DNA of 64,000 bases from Aedes albopictus. Taxonomy: Eukaryota > Arthropoda > Insecta > Diptera > Culicidae. Below the pieces are notes generated by a model that was not told the DNA's origin, made no database searches, and saw only the letters and a program-made list of their open reading frames with translations. This document shows positions 21,668 through 32,218 of the stretch, one piece after another; the first letter of the stretch is position 1, and the number at the start of each line of letters is the position of its first letter. The stretch is from assembly GCF_035046485.1 (NCBI RefSeq), contig NC_085137.1, positions 38,422,566 to 38,486,565 of the forward strand, in the 5' to 3' direction. Position numbers and translations under genes: made by a program.

Positions 21668-22021
21668 GCGCGCTTCCATCACATCACCACAGTTCACAGG
21701 TCCTTGTTCACTGGCTGGATGATGGACTCAGTTCAGCGGACTCACTGGGAGTAAAGCTCTCTATTTTGTCAGGTTGCACCCGAAGCAGTGCCACAGTCAA
21801 CTTTCAGTTTTGACCTAGATTTGTGCTCCAGAGGACAATGGCCATCCCCAGGAATCGGATTATATACCTTCAAACGCGCCACCGAGGCATCCTACGTGGC
21901 GATGATTCATTATAACATCACCACTTTACCTCAATGAGATCAACCAGCATCACCGCGCCGCCTCACATCATCATCGAAACGGGTTAATCGCCAGCAGTGC
22001 TAGTAACATCCAGCAACGAAC
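21668..22021 (+). other. Possible non-coding first exon ending at a splice donor
   Basis: Downstream of the TATA box, non-repetitive sequence runs to ACG|GTAAGA at about 22021/22022, a fair splice donor. It has only short frames: a 25-codon one from the ATG at 21838 and a very short one near 21720. If real, it would be the 5' UTR exon of a gene whose coding exons lie elsewhere. No acceptor could be tied to it, so treat it as a hypothesis. Confidence 0.3.
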
Positions 22022-22461
22022 GGTAAGAAGGTACACCTCTCTGTGTCGGGTTGAATGGGGAAAACTACATGACTATAATGTATGCATTTCGAAGAGTCGT
22101 CAGGTGAGGGTGGGTGGATGCAAATGAAATAGCATCCGATGTGCGCTCATCCTAAAAGTTGGATTACTGTGAATTTCCGATGAATGCGTTCATATGGCTA
22201 GCACCGACCGTGTGTTGAATCATCGAAGCGTGAATTTTTACCGAATTGCACAAAGTAAATCCAACAATTGTTCTCGGAAACCAAGCAAGATGCATACATA
22301 TAAACAAAATACCATATTTTTAGGATACCACCAATTCATTAGTCACGAGGCGAGTGGCGAGTGGAATAATAACAACAATCAATTTGTGTGATTCTGATCA
22401 TGGACGGTTGAATCAAAGGTGTTTGTAACGAAACCTGACCAAAGCTCACCAGACCTCATCT
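22022..22461. other. No gene seen
   Basis: Low-repeat sequence between the possible first exon and tRNA-Asn. The small frame at 22194-22391 has no recognisable motif. Confidence 0.4.
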
Positions 22462-22466
22462 GCCTT

Positions 22467-22518
<52 letters not shown>

Positions 22519-22535
22519 GAGTCCACCCGGGGGCG
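22462..22535 (+). tRNA. tRNA-Asn (GTT)
   Basis: Same 74-nt sequence as the copy at 21226-21299, on the opposite strand. A T9 run starts 6 nt downstream, a strong pol III terminator. Confidence 0.96.
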
Positions 22536-22779
22536 GGAAGTTTTTTTTTGCCCATGTCTTCGTACTTTGACCACTCCATGAACGTTTTATAATTGGGTTG
22601 CAATTAATGGAACTAACCTGATTCGTCACTAGTTCTGCTTGCAATTTAGGTGAATACTTCATTGAATTGGTTTATCTTTATTACACCACAAAACATTTTG
22701 TTTGTATCGCCAAGATTATAAAATCCAACATTGACGACTGCATATTACATATGTACATAACACTCCTCACTTATTCACA

Positions 22780-23240
22780 CTCATTCCTCTCTTTTTAAAC
22801 TCACTCCTGCTCACTTCTCACTCCTCGCCACTCATTCTTCACTGCTCACTCTTCATTCCTTACTTCTCACTCCTCAGTTCATCACACTTATCATTTTTCA
22901 CTTTTCATTGCTCATTCCTTACAATTTACTTCTCACTCATTACAGTTTACTCATCACTTCTCTCTTCTCATTCTTTGCTTCTCTCTTTTCGCTACTCACT
23001 CCTCACTACTCACTTCTCCATGTTCCACGCTTGTTACTGCTCATCCCTTACTGCTCTCTCGTCACTGCTCACTTGTCATTCCATACGTATTAATGCTGAC
23101 ACTGCTCATTCCTGATTTCTCACTTCTTTCACAGCTTTGTGTTCACACATTATTTATATATCTTCACTGATCACTTCTAACTACTATTGCTAACTCTTCG
23201 CTGCTCATAACTCACTCTTCAGTTATCCACACTCTTCGGT
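22780..23240. repeat. Degenerate CACTCCTCACTGCT repeat, block 1
   Basis: Continuous variants of ACTCCTCACT, ACTGCTCACT and ACTTCTCACT with a loose ~10-bp period and strong strand bias. Similar blocks at 23690-23860 and 26750-27200. No coding meaning. Confidence 0.8.
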
Positions 23241-23682
23241 AATTCTATATTACACCAACGAACCTAACCTCAAAATTACTGGAAACTCTCAGGTCATTTT
23301 GACAGATATAACATGAGCATGTAAAGGACGGCAACAAGATCGATAAAGTATAATATGTCTAGATTGAGTTTAAATAAGGGCGAAAGTAACATGAAAGAAT
23401 TCTCTTCATCGACTCTCTCATCTTCAAATTAAAGTGACAAGATGCAAGTATGGTTACACTTTTTGGTCATAAATCGCTAGGTTGCGATGCAATCTAGCAT
23501 CTAAGTGTAAAAAAGTTAGATTGAATTTGCATCTTGTCACTTCAATTTGCAGAAGAGAGAGTCTTATGAGTCTTATGAGAATATTATGATCCGTCTTTTT
23601 CGTGCTTGTGTGTGGTCTGTGAAAATGACCTGAGAAGTTTCAAACATTTTCCTGGCTAGCTTTGTTGGTGTAATGAAGAATT
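23241..23682. mobile_element. MITE of the tRNA-flanking family, copy 2, with a nested element
   Basis: Starts AATTCTATATTACACCAACG and ends GTTGGTGTAATGAAGAATT. It is interrupted near its middle by a second inverted-repeat element (23411-23562). It sits between two CACTCCTC blocks. Confidence 0.75.
23411..23562. mobile_element. Small inverted-repeat element nested in MITE copy 2
   Basis: Arms AAAGTGACAAGATGCAA and TTGCATCTTGTCACTT, extended outwards by CTCTCTC/GAGAGAG, enclose about 80 bp. The host element continues on both sides, so this is the later insertion. Confidence 0.7.
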
Positions 23683-23689
23683 AAATTTC

Positions 23690-23860
23690 TTCTCATTTCT
23701 GATTCTTTGCTGCTCACTCCTCACTCTTCACTCTACACTACTCGCTCCTCATTACACACATTTCAATTCTCACTATTTCACTGCTCACTAAGCTCATTCA
23801 TCTATCGCTCTTCGTTGCTCACTCAACACTCAACTCACTCTACACTCAAAATTCCTCACT
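23690..23860. repeat. Degenerate CACTCCTC repeat, block 2
   Basis: Continuation of the block broken by the MITE at 23241-23682; same words and strand. Confidence 0.7.
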
Positions 23861-24333
23861 ATCAGCTTGTAGCTGTCGCTTACAAGAAACAGATTTCACT
23901 GTTTCTTCAACAATTCCGTACGCCAGCAGGCTTTTGAATGGATGGATTAGTAGAAAGGTAGAAAGCAGAGTTGGAAAATGTCAAAATAAATGTCATTTGG
24001 TTATTTGAAATTCTTACTGCCTCTAGCGGTAAATATTTATCGAAGAAATCGTTATTGTAGCATAACTAGCCAGCATTATTGAAGGTTTATGTTTACGGAT
24101 GGGCATTTTCACTGAAAAAGGTAGAACTGGAAAATGTCATGACATTTTTTCAATGAAATTTCCGTGACATTTCACAACCCTGGTAGAAAGTCAGGAGGAT
24201 TCAATTATATGAAGATAAGAAGAAAACAAAAGTGGAAAATAAAAAGATAAAAAATTAAGCGATATAAAAAAAGGAGAAAAAAATAGGATAATATAAAAAC
24301 TATCTTCGTATAGTTCATTGCATTGCTAACTGG
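23861..24333. other. No gene seen
   Basis: Contains repeated GGAAAATGTCA words near 23968 and 24131 and a palindrome AATGTCATGACATT. It may be the remnant of another small element, but I could not set its ends. Confidence 0.4.
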
Positions 24334-24505
24334 ACTGCGACAGAGTGCGGAATCTTAAATAAAAGTGCGATATTGCATCAAATCGTTCCGGTGTCTTCAC
24401 CGCACTTATTCATCATGAGCTAATGAATAAGTGCGGTGAAGACAACGAAACGATCTGACACCAAATCGCACTTTTATTTGAGATTCCGCACTTCCTCGTC
24501 GCACT
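24334..24505. mobile_element. Palindromic MITE, complete copy
   Basis: Two arms of about 75-80 bp (ATTCCGCACT ends, GTGCGGTGAAGAC near the centre) around a short loop near 24413. The transcript would fold into one long hairpin. A diverged half copy is at 7889-7975. Confidence 0.8.
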
Positions 24506-24719
24506 TTTAACTGCGCAATGCGCAATATCTGAAACGTGATATACACATGCCAGATTCCCCTGCAAGATCATTCGCGGAGGAAGCTCTCAGTTAATAACTG
24601 TGGAACTACACAAAGAACTCTAAGCTAACAAACAGGCTTTGTCCCAGTTGGGACGTTTCGCCAAGAAAAAGAGCTTCTGAACCTGTCGATTTGAGATAGG
24701 GCTAACGAGATTTCCAAGA

Positions 24720-24895
24720 GTTACAGAACAGCCTAAAGGGGAGGGTTTAAGGAACATCGGCTCCAAGGAAATTTTTGACGATTTTAGTTCGCTTCAGGGA
24801 GTTTTAGTTGCATTACAGCGGAATTTCAGGGGACATTTGGAGCGATTTTAAAGTTTACAGGGAGGTTTCACAGGAGGTTTACGAGGGTGTCCCAG
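24720..24895. repeat. Degenerate CCTGAAACC repeat, inverted orientation
   Basis: G-rich words (GGGAGGTTTCACAGGAGG) that are the reverse complement of the CCT-rich words in 24900-26110. This gives another head-to-head arrangement. Confidence 0.5.
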
Positions 24896-24899
24896 AGGA

Positions 24900-25502
24900 G
24901 AAAACTTTCTGCAACTCCTGATACTTCTTACTCATAACTTTCTGAAACCTCCTGAGACCTTCTTAAATTTCCGTAAGGCCCACACAAATTCCCCTAAAAC
25001 TTCTTGTATCATACTAAAACGCCTCTATAAACCCTTCTTAGCCATCAGTGACCTCCTGAAAACCCATAAAACACTCTAAAGCCTCCCGGAAAACCCTTAT
25101 AAACTCCCTTCAAACACACCTAAAACCCCCTTGAACTCCCCGGAAACGCTTCTGAATATACCGCGAAACCCCTTGAGACTTCTTAAACCCTCTGAAGCAT
25201 CCTAAACTCCCTTGAAAGCAACCGAAACTCCCTAAAGCCCACTGAAACGTTGTTGAACCCCCATAAAATACTCCTGAACCTAGAAACGGCCTGAAGTTCC
25301 CTTAAATGTCCTTGACAACCCTCCTGAACTCCCCTGTAAAATCCCTTGAAGCCTTCTAGACTCCTGAGACTATAGAATACCTCTGAGACCCTTGAAACTC
25401 GCTTAAACGCCCATGAAACCTTTGAAGCCCCTGAAATGCCCCTAAAACTTCTAAAGAACCCCGAAACACCTCTGAAGGCCAATCGAGGTCGTACGAGTTC
25501 CC
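24900..25502. repeat. Degenerate CCTGAAACCCCT repeat, part 1
   Basis: Tightly packed variants of CCTGAAACC/CCTTGAAACC with a loose 11-12-bp period, interrupted at 25503 by a palindromic element. The minus-strand frame at 25183-25512 is a by-product of the repeat. Confidence 0.75.
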
Positions 25503-25711
25503 TTAAGGACAAGGTATTTGGAGTATATAGCCCAAAATTTCTAGAGCACCGTTTTTAAGAACCGTTGAACGGATTTGGATGAATATGCATCACGCTAATT
25601 GTTCAGTGGTTGTCAATAGCGTGATGCATATTCATCCAAATCCGTTCAACGGTTCTAAAAAACGGTGCTCTAGAAATTTTGAGCAATTTACTCCAAATAC
25701 CTTGTCCTTAA
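25503..25711. mobile_element. Palindromic TTAA-flanked MITE
   Basis: TTAAGGACAAGGTATTTGG at the left and its complement CCAAATACCTTGTCCTTAA at the right. Each arm is about 95 bp with few mismatches, around a loop of roughly 20 nt. TTAA at both ends suggests a piggyBac-type target. It splits the CCTGAAACC array, so it inserted after the array formed. Confidence 0.85.
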
Positions 25712-26108
25712 ATTCCTGAAACATTCCTTAAACCCTCCAAAACACTCAAGAGACCCACTGATACACTTGAAACCCCTAAAATGCCCCTGAATCGTCTCTG
25801 TAACCTCATGAAAATGCCTGAGACCCTCTTAAACCCCTGCCTCCAGAGGTCCCTTAAGACCCCTTCAAACCCCTGCATTATACCTTAAATCCCCAAGAGA
25901 AACCAACAAACCCCTGAAGCCCCCTTAAATAACCCTGCAACTCTGAACGCGTCCTGGAAACGCCTCTGAAAGCCACCTGAAGTGCCTTGAGTCTCCTTTC
26001 AAAACCCTGAAGCCCCTTTAAGTTCCCGGAAACTCTCCACTGAGAATCCTTGGTTTAACCTGGAACCCCATCCTACATCCATAATACCTTCTTAAACCCC
26101 CTGAAATG
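25712..26108. repeat. Degenerate CCTGAAACCCCT repeat, part 2
   Basis: Same strand and words as 24900-25502, continuing beyond the palindromic insertion. Confidence 0.75.
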
Positions 26109-26109
26109 G

Positions 26110-26340
26110 CTGTAGGATATTTCTCCTACTTTTGAACATATACTATTCTTTCAACTTTCCAATATGTGCTGAGAGAAGATTTATAGTTGTAATTCTTTGT
26201 TATAAAAGATTTTTCTTTCTTTTGAACATAGGCTCTTCTTTCAAGTTTCGTATTTGTACTGTGTTTGAATATGATTAGATTATGCCTTCTTATTAGATAT
26301 TTTTCTTCTTTGAAACATAGATTGTTCTTTTAAGTTTACT
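26110..26340. repeat. About three diverged ~105-bp tandem copies
   Basis: The core TTTTGAACATAGGCTCTTCT, then CTTTCAAGTTTC, recurs near 26135, 26222 and 26314, each followed by a variable AT-rich spacer. Confidence 0.6.
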
Positions 26341-26570
26341 AATTTCACTGGAAACAGTTGGCAACAACAATTATACACTGTCGAAGCTTTATAAAATCGG
26401 GACAGTGTTGCGCCAATTTTACAGACAAAATACTGCAAACTGATTCAAAAATGTTTAAAAATACTCAAAATTTGAAAAAAATCTGATTTTGATTGAATTG
26501 TTGAAAAAAAAAGCACTGAACCGGTTCCCACTTTTTGCTGGTCATTCCTCACTTCCCAACCCAAATAACA

Positions 26571-26740
26571 CACTTGTCACAAAAGAGTCATGGCGGCGCA
26601 GGTTTTGGTTACGCAGAAGTCATTGTGACTAACTAAAAGTTAAAAGTTAAAAACAAGTAAGTGTTTATTTGTTAGAATTAAGTCACAGTGACTTCTGCGC
26701 AACAAAGGCCTGCGCTGCCGTAGCTTCTCTGTGATAAGTA
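26571..26740. mobile_element. Palindromic MITE with GCGCAGAAGTCAC arms
   Basis: Arms contain CTTGTCACAAAAGAG, then GCGCAG and ACGCAGAAGTCATTGTGACT on the left, mirrored on the right (AGTCACAGTGACTTCTGCGC ... CTCTGTGATAAG). The centre is an AT-rich loop of about 50 bp. It lies at the edge of a CACTCCTC block. Confidence 0.8.
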
Positions 26741-26749
26741 TGAAGCTTC

Positions 26750-27200
26750 CTTATTGCTTATTTTTAACTCCTCACTTTACACTGCTTACTTGTGACTCTT
26801 AACTGTTGCTTGCTTATTTATCAGTACTTCTCACTCATCATTCACTGCTTAATATTCATTAACCACTGCTTACTCCTAAGTCCTACTATTACCTCTTCAC
26901 TGCTCAATCCTCACACATTCAATCGATAATCCTCATTGCTTCATGCTTCTCACTTCTAACTATTCACAATCAATTGCTCGCTCTTAAGTATTCATCTTTT
27001 TTTTTTTCTCCCCTGTTGGGGAAATTAAGCCACTGCGTCCAATAGGCTGAACTTTTGTGGCATAAGTATTCATCTATGACCATCTCACTTTTTACTGCTT
27101 ATTTCCCACAACTCACTCCAAACTACTCACTCCTCATTCAGCACTGCTCGCTTCTCACTCCTCACTGCCTCACAGTCTTCCCTTTTCACGGGTTACTACC
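26750..27200. repeat. Degenerate CACTCCTC repeat, block 3
   Basis: Same repeat type as blocks 1 and 2, interrupted by a short retroposed fragment at 26998-27063. Confidence 0.75.
26998..27063 (-). mobile_element. 5'-truncated retroposon fragment with poly(A) and TSD
   Basis: A poly-T start (poly-A on the minus strand) is followed by CTCCCCTGTTGGGGAAATTA and about 40 bp more. The insert is flanked by a perfect 12-bp target duplication AAGTATTCATCT at 26986-26997 and 27064-27075. These are signs of target-primed reverse transcription of the 3' tip of a SINE or LINE. The source family is unknown to me. Confidence 0.8.
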
Positions 27201-28162
27201 TACAGCTTGCTCCAATGTTGTCTTCCACTAATGATTGAGTTTATTCATAGACCTCAACTAATGTATCATGGCCAATTTGGTGCAAATTTCTCATTTATAA
27301 ATTAGCCTTCATATCATGTTAAAACATATTGTCAATAAACTATATTTTTCTTTGAATAATAAAATTTAATAATTGTGCCTCGATTTCTGTTTCTATCTAG
27401 TCAACATCTATTTCGGGCACAGCGTGAATTCAATCCCCGACACACCTTCTACGTGACACTATGGTACATATGATGGTCAAAGTTATGATTTGACCGACCA
27501 TAGGTGTTTGTTCGAAAAGTTGGTCAAATTCTTCGCAATCGAAATCAAATCATGTGTTAAAAGTACTTTTGAGTAGAAAGCCTTCAAATTGAGATGGATG
27601 TAGCTTTAGAATAACGACAAAAATATTTCAAGTCATAGTTTTGCCAACCAGATCATAATACGCCATCACAGTGCAGCGAAGGAATCTTTCTCTGTGGTTG
27701 TGAAATACGATGTTTCATAAGCAGAAAATCAACGCACAAATTTGTTTGAATCCTCTCTAGACGGGGAAGAGAAAATTGAAAGGTGATGAAAAACAATTCG
27801 GCTAGCTGCTGCTTTGGTGCGGTTGCCTTCGTCGTATGCAAAACGTAATAAATTATTATCAACTCGGAAGTGGAGTGAAATTGAAACGTGAAATTTCGCG
27901 TAATTATTCGATTTCCAGTGCTGCAGAGGCTTATTATTGATAGTCTACATCTTTTTGCTTCCATCTGATGAGCCATTGGCATATCTGTAATTATCGTCTA
28001 TTTTCCATCTGATATGACGGGAATTGGCGCACTAACGAAGTCGAAGTAGATTTCTACCCTATCAGTAGATGTGCATATCAGTCTCACCGGAGAACCTTGA
28101 CTGATGCTTGGGATTGATGCCAAAAGAAGTTGCTGAATGCGCAAAACTAATTAAGAGAGTAG
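27201..28162. other. No gene seen
   Basis: Low-repeat sequence. The 109-codon minus-strand frame at 27653-27982 has no recognisable domain, and its composition gives no support. I do not call it. Confidence 0.45.
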
Positions 28163-28287
28163 ATAGGGTACCGAGCTATTTGGTCACTGTGTTCCAAAAG
28201 TTGTGTCAATTGGTTCAAAATTGACTCAGTTATAGCAGAAAAGAGCTCAAAATAGAAGCACTGCCGAGATGGTTCCATTTCCCTATT
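28163..28287. mobile_element. Diverged copy of the AGGGCAGTGGAACCA MITE family
   Basis: Ends AGGGTACCGAGCTATTTGG and GATGGTTCCATTTCCCTAT. The interior GTGTCAATTGGTTCAAAATT and CTCAGTTATAGC matches the copy at 43153-43380. Confidence 0.65.
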
Positions 28288-28379
28288 TGATATTTTCGTG
28301 GAGAGCCAACAGGTCTAAGGAAAATCTTTAAACCGCTATGGAAGACGATGATACAAATTTGAGACGAATATATAGACAT

Positions 28380-29319
28380 GGCAAAAGGTTAATGCAACCA
28401 TAACAAATTGCAAATGCTCCATAGAAAAAGCGCTCCATAAAGAATGAACATATGTTCCATGGAAATGTGCAATGTTACCCATAAATAATTGAAAACGTTC
28501 CATACTTTATAAAAAATGTACCGGTAAAACAAAAAAAATTCTCATTAAAAGTGAAATTTTGCACCAATAAATAATACTGAAATGCTCCATAATAAAATAC
28601 AAATGCTCCATAGAAAAATGCAAACGCTCCATAAAAAATTGAAATTGTACCCATAGAAAACTGAATATTGCTCCATAGAAAAATTAAATTGCACCATAAA
28701 AAATAGAAATTGCACCATAGAAAATATATGAATGCTCCATAAGTATTAGCAAACTGCACCACATAAAATACAATTTGCTCCATAAAAAATTGAAAATTCT
28801 CCATAACTTTAAACATTTGCACCACTAAAGCAGTGCAATGTAAAGTAATTCAGCCCTGCCGAATTAAATTATAAGAATATGCTATCTATGGAGGATTTTC
28901 AATTTTTCATAGAGCAATTCATATTTTCTATGGTGCAGTTTGATAATACTTATGGAGAATTCATCTATTTCCTATGGTGCAATTTAAATTTTTTATGGTG
29001 CAATTTAATTTTTCTTTGGAGCAATATTCAATTTTCTATGGGTACAATTTCAATTTTTTATGGAGCGTTTGCATTTTTCTATGGAGCATTTGTATTTTAT
29101 TATGGAGCATTTCAGTATTATTTATTGGTGCAAAATTTCACTTTTAATGAGAAAATTTTATGTTTTACCGGTACATTTTTTATAAAGTATGGAACGTTTT
29201 CAATTATTTATGGGTAACATTGCACATTTTCATGGAACATATGTTCTTTCTTAATGGAGCACTTTTTGATTTTCTATGGAGCGTTTCTATTTGTTTATGG
29301 GTGCAATAAATAGGCTGCC
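28380..29319. mobile_element. Foldback/MULE-like element with sub-repeated long arms
   Basis: A 940-bp element flanked by a perfect 10-bp target duplication ATATAGACAT (28370-28379 and 29320-29329). The ends are GGCAAAAGGTTAATGCAACC and, inverted, GGCAGCCTATTTATTGCACC. The two arms, about 440 bp each, are strongly similar reverse complements meeting near 28850. Each arm consists of ~20-bp units of the type TTTTTCTATGGAGCATTTG. Long arms made of short tandem units plus a 9-10-bp duplication match Drosophila Foldback elements and Mutator-like elements. The arms are open in one frame (28475-28825 minus, 28879-29217 plus), giving a low-complexity F/Y/G-rich product. I consider that a by-product. 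Confidence 0.85.
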
Positions 29320-29329
29320 ATATAGACAT

Positions 29330-30300
29330 CTTTATATGACACCACAGTCCTTAATCACCAAATGCTGGATTTACGTGCGGGACATCGATTGCCGTGAAAT
29401 GTGTCTTAAAACCGATAAACCCAAAACCAGCGCATAGTTTCTCATGATGGCAAACTTATTCACGGCATTTCTTTTCTTGAGAAAAGGGTTATCCTCAGTC
29501 TCTCAACAACAAACGCAACGGCAATAGTGAATTTCTTAAACTGCAGCTCAACCAGGTAAGCTGTTCGATTTTTGCAACCTAGGTACCTACAAATCTAGAA
29601 AAAAATGTCACACTAAATCGACATCACGCCACAGTCGAAATGTTGTAAATCCCCGAAATTAATTTCACGCATGTTTATTTCCAGTTGTTGAACTTCGTCA
29701 GGCAGTTGATGACGGAGACAGGGTTGTCTTTTCGATTGCCAATTGCCATCTCGTGTTCTCGATACGCTACTCCGCTCTATGTGCTTGGTTATCGGAATTG
29801 GTACATCAACGTCTTCACCATCATGGTGGCACAAGAATTGATAAGCGTGTAATTTTATTGATCTTGGATTCGGGTGACATTTATTGGAATTTATCTGCGC
29901 TTTGGGAAGTTGGGCCTGTGCGTTGTATAGTGAAAGATAGATGAACTCTGTGAATTGATGGTGTCGTCGGAAGGCGATGACGACGACGACGACGACGACG
30001 TCACTGAGGTAAAACTCGTAAAATTAGTTGACATGGGACATTTCTCCGGTACACTTTGGTAACAGAGTTTGTCGATCGGTCGGCGGCGACTGGGGAATGA
30101 TGCCAGGTACGACGGAAATTCCCAATTTGCAGCAGCATAACTACAGTAAAATAGTCTGATTTATCGATCCCGGGGTAGTGTGTGCGTGGTGGCATTTTGG
30201 TCCCCATGGAAAATCGCTTGGTTTACAATTTTGGTTAGAGAAATAACTTACTTGAAGTTTTTGGGAGAAATGTTGGAAAGGATATACTTTCTCAATTTAA
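29330..30300. other. No gene seen; contains (ACG)7
   Basis: Low-repeat sequence. A trinucleotide (ACG)n run lies at 29980-30000. Small frames near 29613-29944 and 30001-30207 have no known motif. Confidence 0.45.
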
Positions 30301-30349
30301 TTCTAAATCAAAAATTTTACCTACCGCTACGTTATTGGTATTTCTAAAA

Positions 30350-30770
30350 TTTCTTTAGGAATTTCTTCCGGATTGCTACCAGAATTATTGTACAAATCTA
30401 TGCAGGTATTCTTTTGGAAAATCTCCTTGGATATCTTCTTAATTTTCAACAGAGATTTCTACCAAGAAAATTTACTCGGGGTTTCTTCCGAAATTTTCCC
30501 GCTAAATTCCTTGGTCTTCACTCAAAGTTCACGAGACATCCAAAATTATTGATTTCTCCTGAAGCTCTTTTGTAGATGTCTGCACTAGTTTCCTCCGTGA
30601 ATTCAACCGAGTACCTCGCGATGCGTCTCTCATGGCTATTTGCGGTTGTTCTTCCAGTGCTTATCCAAAAATTTCCTCCAGAGTTCCACTAGATTTTTCT
30701 AAGAGCATTTTCGAATTCCTCTCGGAGTTTTTCATTCTTAGAGTAGCAATTTTTCCTGGGATTTTTCTGG
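30350..30770. repeat. Degenerate GGAATTC-type repeat, pyrimidine-rich
   Basis: Words such as GGAATTTCTTCCGG and GATTTCTACC at loose spacing. It is followed by the inverted form at 30830. Confidence 0.55.
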
Positions 30771-30829
30771 ACAAACTCCGGAATATCTTCTAACATTACT
30801 TGTATGTAATGAGCACATCAGAAATACTG

Positions 30830-31335
30830 AGAGGCAGGAAACGCGGTCAAAATCCAGGAGGAAACTTGGAAAAAGTCTCGGAAAGAGTCCGGGTAGAATT
30901 CTGCGAGGGATTCATGTAGAAATCGCGGCAGGAATCCCGGAATAACCTACCAAAGCCCCAGGGTGGAACTCTGGTTGAGATCTTCGATGGAAATCCGAAA
31001 TAAATTATATCTCAAACATAAATTACGGAATATTTAACGAAGTTTTGGAAAATTTCTAAAAAACACTATCGCGAAGAACTCGGTGATAAATCACAGAAAA
31101 CTTCCCAAGAAGAATTCCGCAACAATCTTGGAAGAAACTCCTGAAAAGTCCCGAGGGAAGCTGTTTCTGGAAAAACCTGCGAGGGAAATCATTAAGTTAA
31201 AATTCACAAATACAAAGAAATTAAAATAAAAAAATGCGAGGGAAACCCCGAGCCTAATAATCTGAAAAGCTTCTGGAAGAAGCAATCCTGGGATTTCTAT
31301 CGAAGAAATCCCATAATGACCACCAAAATAATTCG
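30830..31335. repeat. Degenerate GGAATTC-type repeat, purine-rich (inverted)
   Basis: Words such as GGAATCCCGGAATAA and GGAAGAAACTCC, the reverse complement of the preceding block's words. Confidence 0.55.
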
Positions 31336-31339
31336 CAGA

Positions 31340-32041
31340 AAACCTCAGTTAGAAGGGAGTTTTGATTTTCAAGTAAATTCCTGAACGAAACCTAGAAGAT
31401 GGAATCTCAAGCTTCGTTCAGACATGGTAGAGATGAATCTGCTGATTTTTGGTAGACGAAATGTGTGGTGGTATTACTACCAGTGTTTCTGGTTGAACTT
31501 ATACAAGAAATGGAGCAGCTCCCGAAACAATTATCGGCGGAATTCCTAGATAAGAACGATAAGATTTCAAATAACATTTATTAAAAAAAAACAGGTTTAA
31601 TAAAATTATCTGTCTATAAACAGAGAATTTATGGCAGTTTTTTTTTGTTTAAATTGATTGAGGTTTTTGTGAGGTTCTTCAAAATATTTCCGACAGAAAT
31701 CTTGAATAAATTTATAATGCAATAAAAATTATTTAGAACCATATTGAAATCCATTCCCCTAAATCGTGAAAAGAAATTTAGAAGAAAACAAAAAAAAATT
31801 GCTGCATTTCATAACTTCTATAGAAATTATTATTCTTATTCTTATATTGTAGCAAACCAAAACGCAAAGGCTGCAATAAACCGAAACCAAGCACACATCG
31901 GTTATATGAATCTTCCCCTCCGACGAACGATAGAAGCTGCGTGGAAAGCCTGGCGATCGAGAGCAGCAGTGTGGGATGAAGAACGATGAGAGGGCAGTTT
32001 ATTCCAGCATCCCGAATGGATGACAGTGACATTATTATTGT
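31340..32041. other. No gene seen; AT-rich
   Basis: AT-rich to about 31860, then about 180 bp of ordinary composition. No gene or element that I can support. Confidence 0.45.
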
Positions 32042-32218
32042 TAAGGGGCTGTTCATAAACCACGTAGACCAAATTTTGGCCATCCCAGACCCCCCCCCCC
32101 TCCCCCCTCGTAGACTTTCGTCCATACAAAAAATTTGAAATTTGTATGGAGCGTAGACTTTGGTTAGACCACCCCCCACCCCCCCAAAAAGTCTACGTCG
32201 TTTATGAATGGTCCCTAA
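32042..32218. mobile_element. TIR element with central C/G runs (ACGTAGAC family)
   Basis: Termini GTTCATAAACCACGTAGAC and, inverted, ATTCATAAACGACGTAGAC. Long C runs lie inside each end, and an inner palindrome AAATTTGAAATTTGTATGG-like lies at the centre. A truncated copy lies at 32960-33075. Confidence 0.8.

Noticed and set aside
22456..22662. Antisense frames over tRNA-Asn (also 56663-56938) giving a PPGGLEPPTFRLTAERANRL peptide
   Set aside because: Antisense translation of the tRNA gene, not a protein.
22780..23240. Signal-peptide-like frame (22908-23093) in the CACTCCTC repeat
   Set aside because: Leu/Ser/Thr-rich peptide is produced by the CT-rich repeat itself.
28475..29217. Two related frames of 116 and 112 codons on opposite strands
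   Set aside because: They are the two arms of the foldback element. The peptide only mirrors the ~20-bp units.
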